From positions 62,001-126,000 of the forward strand of contig NZ_JAKQZC010000007.1 of the NCBI RefSeq assembly GCF_023736115.1: 64,000 nucleotides of DNA, in the 5' to 3' direction. Below the pieces are notes generated by a model. The model was given only the letters and a program-made list of their open reading frames with translations, was not told the origin of the DNA and made no database searches. The position numbers and the translations under genes are program-made. Every line of letters starts with the position of its first letter. The first letter of the stretch is position 1. This DNA is from Salinicola avicenniae. Lineage in GTDB: Bacteria > Pseudomonadota > Gammaproteobacteria > Pseudomonadales > Halomonadaceae. This document shows, piece by piece, positions 1-6,910 of this stretch.

Positions 1-1229
1 CCGAGGGGGCCGATGTCATTGTCGTGTCGACGGCAGTGGACCCGACCAATCCCGAAATTCAGTGGGCGCGCGAACATCGCGTACCGGTCGTGCGGCGGGC
101 AGAGATGCTGGCCGAGCTGATGCGTTTTCGTCACGGCATCGCGGTTGCCGGGACACATGGCAAGACCACGACCACCAGCCTGTTGTCGACGCTGTTTGCC
201 GAGGCGGGGCTGGATCCGACCTTTGTCATCGGCGGCAAGTTGACCAGTGCGGGCACCAACGCACGGCTCGGGGCCGGAGACTTTCTGGTGGCCGAAGCCG
301 ATGAGTCCGATGCGTCCTTTCTGCATCTGCAGCCGATGACATCGATCGTGACCAATATCGATGCCGATCACATGGCGACCTACGACGGTGACTTTTCTCG
401 TCTGAAGACGACGTTCATCGAGTTCTTGCACAACCTGCCGTTCTATGGCCGGGCTGTTCTCTGCCTCGACGACGATAACGTGCGCGAGTTGCTGCCGCAG
501 GTTCAGCGGCAGTTCGTGACCTATGGATTCGATGCGGATGCGGATTATCGGGTCCGCGATTTCCACCAGCAGGGCGGCACGATACATTTCGTTGCCGAGC
601 GGCCAGCCGGTTTCGAGGCGCTGGAGATCACGCTGGGCATGCCCGGTGAACACAATGCACTTAACGCGCTGGCGGCGATCGCGGTGGCGACAGATGCGGG
701 CGTCGGTGACGCCGATATCGTGCGCGGCCTGGCGTCATTCGGTGGCGTGGGTCGTCGTTTTCAGGTGCACGGGGATTTCCCGCTGCGTGACGGCGGTGAA
801 GTGATGCTGGTGGACGATTACGGCCACCATCCGCGCGAAGTGGAGATGATCATTCGCGCGGTGCGCGCGGGATGGCCGGAGCGGCGTCTGGTCATGCTGT
901 ATCAGCCGCATCGCTACACCCGGACTCGGGATCTTTACGACGAGTTCGTGCGCGTGCTGTCCGGGGTCGATACGCTGCTGCTGCTTGATGTCTATAGCGC
1001 GGGCGAAGCGCCGATTCCTGGTGCCGAGGGGCGGATGCTCGCCGGCTCGATCCGCCAGCGGGGGCAGGTCGATCCGTTGTTCGTCGAGGAGAAGGCCGCG
1101 CTGCCAGGGATTCTGGCGCGAGTGCTGCGTCCGGGCGATATCCTGATCACGCAGGGAGCCGGCGATATCGGTGGCATCGCGCAGCGGCTGGCCAGCAGTG
1201 CGCTGGATCTCGACGAGGTGTCGCTTTGA
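1..1229 (+). CDS. murC: UDP-N-acetylmuramate--L-alanine ligase, 5'-truncated by window edge
   Basis: Cytoplasmic ATP-dependent ligase that adds L-alanine to UDP-MurNAc, the first amino acid of the peptidoglycan stem peptide. The reading frame is open from base 3, so the true start lies upstream; about 408 residues are visible against roughly 480-490 for the family. Seen directly: the Mur ligase ATP-binding loop GTHGKTTT, the central-domain ADESDASF segment, and the C-terminal [10 protein letters not shown] motif. It ends TCG CTT TGA, 13 bases before the ftsQ start, so the two are probably co-transcribed. No murB or ddlB separates murC from ftsQ, unlike in E. coli, where ddlB lies between. An internal GTG at base 24 is not a credible start because conserved sequence continues upstream of it. 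Confidence 0.96.
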   Translation, partial: EGADVIVVSTAVDPTNPEIQWAREHRVPVVRRAEMLAELMRFRHGIAVAGTHGKTTTTSLLSTLFAEAGLDPTFVIGGKLTSAGTNARLGAGDFLVAEADESDASFLHLQPMTSIVTNIDADHMATYDGDFSRLKTTFIEFLHNLPFYGRAVLCLDDDNVRELLPQVQRQFVTYGFDADADYRVRDFHQQGGTIHFVAERPAGFEALEITLGMPGEHNALNALAAIAVATDAGVGDADIVRGLASFGGVGRRFQVHGDFPLRDGGEVMLVDDYGHHPREVEMIIRAVRAGWPERRLVMLYQPHRYTRTRDLYDEFVRVLSGVDTLLLLDVYSAGEAPIPGAEGRMLAGSIRQRGQVDPLFVEEKAALPGILARVLRPGDILITQGAGDIGGIAQRLASSALDLDEVSL

Positions 1230-1242
1230 GGGGAGAGCGGGC

Positions 1243-1962
1243 ATGACCACCAGCGCTCGAGGCACACTGCTTGGCGTGTTGATGATCGTCGTGCTCGTCG
1301 GTGCGGGGGGGCGTGCGCTCTGGCTCTGGCTCGACAAGCCGATCGCGCGGGTCTCGATCAGTGGCGATCTGCGTCATGTCAGCGCCGGCTACCTGCAGCA
1401 GGAGCTGGCACCGCTGGTCCGTGGCCACACCTGGCTATCCATTTCGCTTGCGGACCTGCGCGAGGAAGCGCGAAACATTGGCTGGCTGCGCGAGGTTAGC
1501 GTCTCTCGTCAGTGGCCGAACGCCCTGCGTTTCGAGCTTTACGAGCAGGACCCGGTAGCGCGCTGGAATGATAGTTCGCTGCTCAACAGTCGGGGACAGC
1601 CTTTCCCCCCGGGGCCGGTGACCGATCTGGGACGGCGTCTGCCGGATCTCGGCGGGCCGCAGGATACCGGCAGAGAGGTGCTTTCCTACTATGACTCGCT
1701 GCGCCGGACGCTCGCCGATCTGGGGCTGACGATCACGCAGCTACGTCTGGAACCTCGAGGCGCCTGGCGCTTTCAGGTCGACGACGGTGTCTGGGTGATT
1801 CTGGGGCGGGCCGATCTCGATGCCCGACTCGCGCGTTTTATTGCCGCCTGGAAGCGACAGTTGGGTGAGCAGGCGTCGCGAATACGCTACATCGATTTGC
1901 GTTATCCCAACGGCGTTTCCGTTGCCTGGCACGGTGAAACCGCAACGACATCCTCGCAATAG
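1243..1962 (+). CDS. ftsQ: Cell division protein FtsQ
   Basis: Bitopic inner-membrane divisome protein that bridges early FtsZ/FtsA and the late FtsB/FtsL/FtsW/FtsI components. The 239-residue product has a short cytoplasmic tail, one transmembrane segment at about residues 8-27, a POTRA domain starting near KPIARVSISGDLRHV, and a C-terminal FtsQ beta domain. E. coli FtsQ is 276 residues. I chose the ATG at 1243 because GGGGAGAG precedes it and the membrane anchor follows at once; an in-frame start at 1171 would lie inside murC and has no ribosome-binding site. The downstream gap of 341 bases to ftsA is unusual for this cluster. Confidence 0.92.
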   Translation: MTTSARGTLLGVLMIVVLVGAGGRALWLWLDKPIARVSISGDLRHVSAGYLQQELAPLVRGHTWLSISLADLREEARNIGWLREVSVSRQWPNALRFELYEQDPVARWNDSSLLNSRGQPFPPGPVTDLGRRLPDLGGPQDTGREVLSYYDSLRRTLADLGLTITQLRLEPRGAWRFQVDDGVWVILGRADLDARLARFIAAWKRQLGEQASRIRYIDLRYPNGVSVAWHGETATTSSQ

Positions 1963-2303
1963 TCAGAGGATCAGGGCGACAGTAACATGCGTTCTAGCCT
2001 ACGGGTGGCGCGGGTTGGATGGATTGCATTGACGCTGATGTCGGCGTTTGATTGCGCGGCTAAATCGACACATGCCGGCTTTCATCGGTCGCCTGGCTTG
2101 CCACTTTCGTCGCCCGAGTCGCCCGGCGGCGACATGCCTAACTCCTTTCCGGTTTCCCTTTTAAAGAAAAAGGCCTTAATGTGGCGTTTGTTTCCCGCTT
2201 GGGGTGGTGAAACCACGTCGCTTGTTCCTATAATAAGCGTCATTCTTTATTAGCCCATTTTCGACGGGTTTTATCGGTGCAGTTTCAGGAGCGATCCCGA
2301 CCT
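1963..2303 (+). other. Long ftsQ-ftsA intergenic region with a possible short ORF
   Basis: In most gammaproteobacteria ftsQ and ftsA abut or overlap, but here 341 bases separate them. The stretch is AT-richer toward its 3' half and holds a good sigma-70 promoter (annotated separately). An ATG at 1987 opens an 88-codon frame ending at 2253 whose N-terminus resembles a signal sequence (WIALTLMSAFDCAAKS). The frame has no convincing ribosome-binding site, runs through the promoter and has mixed codon quality, so I do not call it a gene. Confidence 0.6.
2207..2234 (+). promoter_or_regulatory. Sigma-70 promoter for ftsA-ftsZ
   Basis: A perfect TATAAT at 2229-2234 is preceded by GTGAAA at 2207-2212 (4 of 6 to the -35 consensus) with a 16-base spacer. 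Transcription would begin near 2241, about 60 bases before the ftsA ATG. It would let ftsAZ be expressed independently of the upstream mur-ftsQ transcript. Confidence 0.6.
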
Positions 2304-3575
2304 ATGGCAGGACAATCCAACGCTTCCAATATGGTGGTCGGGCTGGATATCGGAACATCCAAGGTGGTCGCCATCGTGGGGCAACCCACTGACGATGGCG
2401 GGCTGGAGATTGCCGGCATCGGCTCCCATCCCTCTCGTGGCATGAAGAAAGGGGTGGTCATCAATATCGAATCGACCGTGCAGTCCATTCAGCGCGCCGT
2501 CGAGGAAGCCGAGCTGATGGCGGGTTGCGATATCCATTCGGTCTATGTCGGTATCGCCGGCAGCCACATCAGCTCGATGAATTCCGACGGCGTGGTGGCG
2601 ATCAAGGAGCGCGAAGTCGCGCAGACCGATATCGAACGGGTCATCGATTCGGCGCGAGCCCGAGCCATTTCCGAAGGGCAGCGTGTCTTGCACGTCATTC
2701 CTCAGGAGTTCGCGATCGATACCCAGGAGGGTATCCGCGAGCCGCTGGGCATGTCCGGGGTGCGTCTCGAGGCACGGGTCCATCTGGTGACCGCCGCGCT
2801 CAATGCGGTACAGAACATCGAGAAGTGTGTACGTCGTTGTGGACTGGAAGTCGACGACATCATTCTCGAACAGCTCGCTTCGAGTCATGCCGTTCTGACC
2901 GAGGACGAGCGCGAACTCGGCGTTTGCATGGTCGATATCGGTGGCGGTACCACCGATATCGCAGTCTTCACCGAAGGCGCGATTCGACATACGGCGGTCA
3001 TCCCCATCGCCGGCGACCAGGTGACCAACGACATCGCCATGGCGCTGCGCACACCGACGCAGTACGCCGAAGATATCAAGGTCAAGTACGCCTGTGCGTT
3101 GACGCAGATGGCCAGCAGTGACGAGATGATCAAGGTGCCCAGCGTCGGCGATCGCCCGGCGAGGGATCTGTCTCGACAGGCGCTGGCGGAAGTGGTCGAG
3201 CCGCGCTACGAGGAACTGTTTACGCTGGTCCGGGAAGAGCTTCGCCGGAGCGGCTACGAGGATCTGGTCGCAGCGGGTGTGGTCTTGACGGGGGGGACCG
3301 CCCGCATGGAAGGCGTAGTCGAGCTGGCGGAAGAGATATTCCACATGCCGGTTCGCATTGCCTGTCCGTACAACGTCCGGGGCTTGGCCGACGTGGTACG
3401 TAACCCGATTTATTCGACGGGGGTAGGTTTGCTACTCTACGGAATGCAAGACGCCAAGCACTCTCGCGCAGTATCAGCCCAGCCTCAACGGGAAGATTCA
3501 CTTCCCCGGCGCGGTACCAAGGATGAGGTCTCGTCGCTGGAGCGACTCAAAGGCTGGTTTAAAGGAAATTTCTGA
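2304..3575 (+). CDS. ftsA: Cell division protein FtsA
   Basis: Actin-fold ATPase that tethers FtsZ filaments to the inner membrane. The product is 423 residues. It shows the phosphate-1 region VVGLDIGTSKV, the phosphate-2 region VDIGGGTTDIAVF, and a C-terminal amphipathic membrane-targeting helix (SLERLKGWFKGNF). The ATG at 2304 is preferred over an upstream GTG at 2277 because AGGAG lies at 2287-2291 and alignment with E. coli FtsA begins at MAGQSNASNMVVGLD. ftsZ follows after 30 bases with its own ribosome-binding site, so the pair is an operon served by the promoter at 2207-2234. Confidence 0.96.
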   Translation: MAGQSNASNMVVGLDIGTSKVVAIVGQPTDDGGLEIAGIGSHPSRGMKKGVVINIESTVQSIQRAVEEAELMAGCDIHSVYVGIAGSHISSMNSDGVVAIKEREVAQTDIERVIDSARARAISEGQRVLHVIPQEFAIDTQEGIREPLGMSGVRLEARVHLVTAALNAVQNIEKCVRRCGLEVDDIILEQLASSHAVLTEDERELGVCMVDIGGGTTDIAVFTEGAIRHTAVIPIAGDQVTNDIAMALRTPTQYAEDIKVKYACALTQMASSDEMIKVPSVGDRPARDLSRQALAEVVEPRYEELFTLVREELRRSGYEDLVAAGVVLTGGTARMEGVVELAEEIFHMPVRIACPYNVRGLADVVRNPIYSTGVGLLLYGMQDAKHSRAVSAQPQREDSLPRRGTKDEVSSLERLKGWFKGNF

Positions 3576-3605
3576 CAGGCCGCAAGCGGTCTTGGAGACG
3601 GGGCA

Positions 3606-4775
3606 ATGTTCGAACTAGTAGATAATGCACCTTCCAGTAGTGCAGTCATCAAGGTCATCGGTGTCGGCGGCGGCGGCGGTAACGCCGTCAACCACATGGT
3701 CGAGAGCAATATCGAAGGCGTCGAGTTCATCTGCGCCAACACCGATGCCCAGGCCCTCAAGCGAGTGGCCGCCAAGACTGTCCTGCAGCTTGGTGGCGAG
3801 ATTACCAAGGGGCTAGGCGCCGGCGCCAACCCCGAGGTGGGGCGCCAGGCTGCGATGGAAGATCGCGAGCGCATTGCCGAGATGCTTCAGGGCGCCGATA
3901 TGGTTTTCATTACTGCCGGCATGGGCGGCGGTACTGGCACCGGTGGCGCCCCCGTCGTCGCCCAGGTCGCCAAAGAGCTGGGTATTCTGACCGTGGCGGT
4001 CGTCACGCGTCCGTTCCCGTTCGAGGGACCGAAGCGCATGCGTGCCGCCGAGGAAGGGATGAAGGCGCTGTCCGAATACGTCGACTCGCTGATCACCATC
4101 CCCAACGAGAAGTTGCTCTCCGTCCTGGGCAAGAATGCCAGTCTGCTGACCGCCTTCAGTGCAGCCAATGACGTGCTGCTGGGGGCCGTTCAGGGAATCG
4201 CCGAGCTGATCACCAGCCCGGGTATCATCAACGTCGACTTTGCTGACGTGCGCACCGTGATGTCCGAGATGGGCATGGCCATGATGGGCACCGGCGCGGC
4301 CACGGGTGAGAATCGTGCGCGTGAAGCGGCCGAAAAGGCGATCCGCAGCCCGCTGCTGGAAGATATCGACCTGCACGGTGCCCGCGGTATCCTGGTCAAT
4401 ATCACTGCTGGTCCCGATCTCTCCATCGGCGAATTCAACGACGTCGGCGCAACCGTTCAGGAGTTCGCTTCTCAGGACGCGACCATCGTGGTGGGGACGT
4501 CCATCGATATGGAAATGTCCGACGAGCTGCGCGTGACCGTTGTTGCCGCCGGGCTGGACGCGCAGCAGGAAAAAGCCATTCCGCGCGAGACGCCGGCTTC
4601 ACGCCCCGAGCCGACCGATTATCGCAAGCTGCAGCAGCCGGCCGTCATGCGTCAGCAGGCTGCGCGCGCCGAGCAGGAGGCCGCGGCGAAGAAGCCCCAG
4701 CCGGAGAAGCGCAAGGCGTCCGAGATGGACGACTACCTCGATATCCCGGCATTCTTGCGACGTCAGGCGGATTGA
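3606..4775 (+). CDS. ftsZ: Cell division protein FtsZ
   Basis: Tubulin homologue whose GTP-dependent polymerisation forms the Z-ring. The 389-residue protein has the tubulin signature [14 protein letters not shown], a T7 synergy loop around [11 protein letters not shown], a variable linker rich in Glu/Lys/Ala from about residue 325, and the conserved C-terminal peptide [13 protein letters not shown] that binds FtsA and ZipA. GGAGACGGGGC just upstream of the ATG is the ribosome-binding site. Length is close to E. coli FtsZ (383). Confidence 0.98.
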   Translation: MFELVDNAPSSSAVIKVIGVGGGGGNAVNHMVESNIEGVEFICANTDAQALKRVAAKTVLQLGGEITKGLGAGANPEVGRQAAMEDRERIAEMLQGADMVFITAGMGGGTGTGGAPVVAQVAKELGILTVAVVTRPFPFEGPKRMRAAEEGMKALSEYVDSLITIPNEKLLSVLGKNASLLTAFSAANDVLLGAVQGIAELITSPGIINVDFADVRTVMSEMGMAMMGTGAATGENRAREAAEKAIRSPLLEDIDLHGARGILVNITAGPDLSIGEFNDVGATVQEFASQDATIVVGTSIDMEMSDELRVTVVAAGLDAQQEKAIPRETPASRPEPTDYRKLQQPAVMRQQAARAEQEAAAKKPQPEKRKASEMDDYLDIPAFLRRQAD

Positions 4776-4820
4776 TGCGTCGGTGTTGATCGGCGTCATC
4801 ATTCTGTCACGTTGAACTGT

Positions 4821-4849
4821 TTGTCGGAGAGAGGTGTTGATGTTATAGT
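4821..4849 (+). promoter_or_regulatory. Sigma-70 promoter for lpxC
   Basis: TTGTCG (4821-4826) and TATAGT (4844-4849) are separated by exactly 17 bases, and a TG at 4841-4842 makes an extended -10. The predicted start near 4856 leaves a short leader before the lpxC ATG at 4890, allowing lpxC to be transcribed apart from ftsZ. Confidence 0.65.
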
Positions 4850-4889
4850 GAACACCGTTTCCAAACTATTTGACTGCCAGGTCGATGCC

Positions 4890-5801
4890 ATGATCAAACA
4901 ACGAACGTTGCAGAACACGATCCGCGCCACGGGCGTGGGGCTCCATTCCGGAGAAAAAGTGTATCTGACGCTGCGACCGGCGGCACCCAATACGGGTATC
5001 GTGTTCGTGCGTACCGATCTGGACCCCGTCGTTTACATTCCGGCCGACGCCCAGTGCGTGACTGATACCACCCTGTGCACGGCGCTGTCACAGGATGGGG
5101 TGAAAGTGGCGACGGTGGAACACCTGATGTCCGCGTTTGCGGGTTTGGGTATCGACAATGCCTACGTTGAATTGAGTGCTGCGGAAGTACCGATCATGGA
5201 CGGTAGCGCCGGCCCGTTCGTTTTCCTGATTCAGTCTGCCGGTATTGCCGAGCAGGCGGCGCCGAAGCAGTTCATTCGCATCAAGCGGGAAGTAACGGTG
5301 ACGGATGATGGCAAGCGGGCGACCTTCTTGCCGCATAGTGGCTTCAAGGTCAGTTTTGCCATCGACTTCGACCACCCCGTTTTCGAGCAGCAGAAGCAGA
5401 CGGCCAGCGTGGATTTTTCCACGACCTCTTTTGTCAAGGAGGTGTCGCGCGCGCGGACGTTCGGCTTCATGCGTGACCTTGAGTTCCTGCGTTCACAGAA
5501 TCTGGCATTGGGCGGAAGCTTGGACAACGCTATCGTAGTCGACGACTACCGCATCGTGAACCAGGATGGCCTGCGTTACGAAGATGAGTTCGTCAAGCAC
5601 AAGATGCTGGATGCCATCGGCGATCTTTACCAGCTGGGGCATAGCTTGATCGGCGAGTTCCGCGGCTACAAGTCTGGTCACGGCCTCAACAACCAGCTCT
5701 GCCGCGAACTGCTGGCACAGCCGGATGCCTACGAGATCGTGACGTTCGAAGAGGCCAGTCAGCCGGCCCCTATCTCCTACGCGGCACCTGCGATGGCGTA
5801 A
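4890..5801 (+). CDS. lpxC: UDP-3-O-acyl-N-acetylglucosamine deacetylase
   Basis: Zinc amidase that carries out the committed step of lipid A synthesis in the cytoplasm. The protein is 303 residues against 305 in E. coli. The zinc-site histidine segment [16 protein letters not shown], the catalytic region IPIMD-like MDGSAGPF, and the second metal motif [13 protein letters not shown] are all present. The start at [17 protein letters not shown] matches the family exactly; an in-frame start at 4812 would place the promoter inside the gene. A strong terminator follows at 5830. Confidence 0.97.
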   Translation: MIKQRTLQNTIRATGVGLHSGEKVYLTLRPAAPNTGIVFVRTDLDPVVYIPADAQCVTDTTLCTALSQDGVKVATVEHLMSAFAGLGIDNAYVELSAAEVPIMDGSAGPFVFLIQSAGIAEQAAPKQFIRIKREVTVTDDGKRATFLPHSGFKVSFAIDFDHPVFEQQKQTASVDFSTTSFVKEVSRARTFGFMRDLEFLRSQNLALGGSLDNAIVVDDYRIVNQDGLRYEDEFVKHKMLDAIGDLYQLGHSLIGEFRGYKSGHGLNNQLCRELLAQPDAYEIVTFEEASQPAPISYAAPAMA

Positions 5802-5829
5802 TGTTCCCCTGCGGGTGTGATGTTGCTGA

Positions 5830-5860
5830 CGCCGCCGACGATTTTCGTCGGCGGCGTTTT
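5830..5860 (+). terminator. Rho-independent terminator after lpxC
   Basis: An 11-bp perfect stem (5830-5840 with 5846-5856, CGCCGCCGACG and its complement), loop ATTTT, then TTTT. It ends the fts-lpxC transcription unit, and convergent dciA lies just beyond it. Confidence 0.85.
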
Positions 5861-5945
5861 GCGTTAAGGCGGTTCGATCAGGGCGTTAGGCGCGTTCTCG
5901 CGAATTCGGAAGGACGGTATCGAGCGTCGCGGAACGAGTGTGCGC

Positions 5946-6425
5946 TTATGTGTCGGTGTCGGTGTCGGTGTCGGTGTCGCCGTGGGCGGCGAGCCGCGTC
6001 AGTGAGCGCTTGAGCGGGGAGTCTTCCAGCCCTTCAGCACAGTGTCTCAGGGCGTCGGCACCGGCGGGTGACAGTTGGCGATGTTGGCGGGTGGCGATCT
6101 TGACCGGTCGAACCGGACGCACCTTGAGTGACAGCTTCATCACGGCCTCGAATCCCGGCAGCTGATGCAGCAACTGCAGCAGGCGCGGTTGCTCGTAGCG
6201 CAACCAGGTCAGCCAGGCTGCGCGATCGGTAATCAGTGTCAGTACGCCTTGATGATAGCCGCCGACATGGATATGTGCCGCCACGTCCGGTGGCACATTG
6301 GCGCGCAGGTGGTGTTGAGCGCGTTCGATCATCGCGGCCATGCGCATGACGTCTCCCAGCCCGCCGGGCTGGTCGAGGAGTCGGGAAACGGGCTGGGCTC
6401 GAAAACGCTTAGCCTTTATACTCAT
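5946..6425 (-). CDS. dciA: DciA-family (DUF721) helicase-loading protein
   Basis: DciA is the ancestral bacterial partner that loads the replicative helicase DnaB where DnaC is absent. The 159-residue product aligns by eye with the Pseudomonas protein encoded next to lpxC: an N-terminal Arg-rich start, an alpha/beta KH-like core around GGYHQGVLTLITDRAAWLTW, then a basic region (LKVRPVRPVK). The C-terminus is a Thr-Asp repeat (TDTDTDTDT backwards from the stop) encoded by a hexanucleotide tandem repeat at about 5949-5978. The gene is convergent with lpxC and divergent from the SecM-like ORF. The ribosome-binding site before the ATG is weak, so the start could be a few codons off. Confidence 0.85.
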   Translation of the reverse strand: MSIKAKRFRAQPVSRLLDQPGGLGDVMRMAAMIERAQHHLRANVPPDVAAHIHVGGYHQGVLTLITDRAAWLTWLRYEQPRLLQLLHQLPGFEAVMKLSLKVRPVRPVKIATRQHRQLSPAGADALRHCAEGLEDSPLKRSLTRLAAHGDTDTDTDTDT

Positions 6426-6487
6426 CGGCTTGCACGCGGTGGGGAGTGACCCGCCTAACCTATCACGACGCGGAGTTCGTCGACAGC

Positions 6488-6832
6488 ATGACTTCGGTCC
6501 CAGCGCAGTCCGGTCAGCGCGGCGCCATCTGGCGCCCCCGGCAGCGAGCCCATTGGTGGCTGGCCAGTGTGCTGGTCGGCTGCCTGTTGCCCGCCGGCCT
6601 GGTGCATGCGGAGGCGATGCGGCTCGCCGAGCGCCTGACGCAGGTCTACCTGATGGCGCCGGAGGCGATTCGTGCCGAGTCCCGCCGGGCCGCCAAGTCG
6701 CCCATTCATCCGCGTCCCGTAATACGCTTCCGCTCGTCGTTGCAGTTCATCCTGCCCGGCCCACCGCCATGGCGCGTGCCGAGCGCGGCGCACGATGTGC
6801 TCTCCCGGCGTGGCCCGCCACGACCTGCCTGA
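6488..6832 (+). CDS. Putative SecM-type secretion monitor / arrest peptide upstream of secA
   Basis: A 114-residue ORF directly upstream of secA. Seen: a basic N-region (RPRQRAH), a hydrophobic core WWLASVLVGCLLPAGL and a signal-peptidase-like VHA/EA site near residue 40; then a polar body, and a Pro/Arg-rich end, LSRRGPPRPA-stop. E. coli SecM likewise has a signal sequence and ends IRAGPQRLT, stalling at Gly-Pro with four residues remaining; here four residues also follow the first Gly-Pro. The 3' codons base-pair with the secA ribosome-binding site (see separate entry). The ATG at 6488 has GGAG at 6472-6475; a GTG at 6446 has its purine tract too close. Position between lpxC and secA matches secM. 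Overall sequence is not otherwise similar to SecM, so the function is inference; it could be an unrelated small secreted protein. Confidence 0.6.
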   Translation: MTSVPAQSGQRGAIWRPRQRAHWWLASVLVGCLLPAGLVHAEAMRLAERLTQVYLMAPEAIRAESRRAAKSPIHPRPVIRFRSSLQFILPGPPPWRVPSAAHDVLSRRGPPRPA

Positions 6833-6903
6833 TTCAGGATTCGTCGTTTCATTGTTACCGGCAGGGGTGCCGCCTGGCATCGTTGCCTCTGAATCTCGCA
6901 GGA
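6824..6903 (+). promoter_or_regulatory. Stem that sequesters the secA Shine-Dalgarno sequence
   Basis: CCTGC at 6824-6828 is complementary to GCAGG at 6898-6902, and GATTCAG at 6831-6837 to CTGAATC at 6889-6895. The two helices stack across a 2x2 mismatch (6829-6830 with 6896-6897). The 3' arm contains AGGA (6900-6903), the secA Shine-Dalgarno, seven bases before its ATG at 6911. The enclosed segment can form two further hairpins (6859-6872 and 6876-6887). The 5' arm includes the final Pro and Ala codons and the stop of the upstream ORF, so a ribosome halted on RRGPP would cover it and free the secA start. Confidence 0.6.
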
Positions 6904-6910
6904 AAACATC

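Noticed and set aside
2277..2303. Earlier GTG start for ftsA
   Set aside because: No ribosome-binding site before it and no match to FtsA N-termini; the ATG at 2304 has AGGAG upstream.
6446..6487. GTG start at 6446 for the SecM-like ORF
   Set aside because: The GGGGA tract touches the GTG with no spacer, while the ATG at 6488 has GGAG at 12 bases and places the signal-like segment at a normal distance from the N-terminus.
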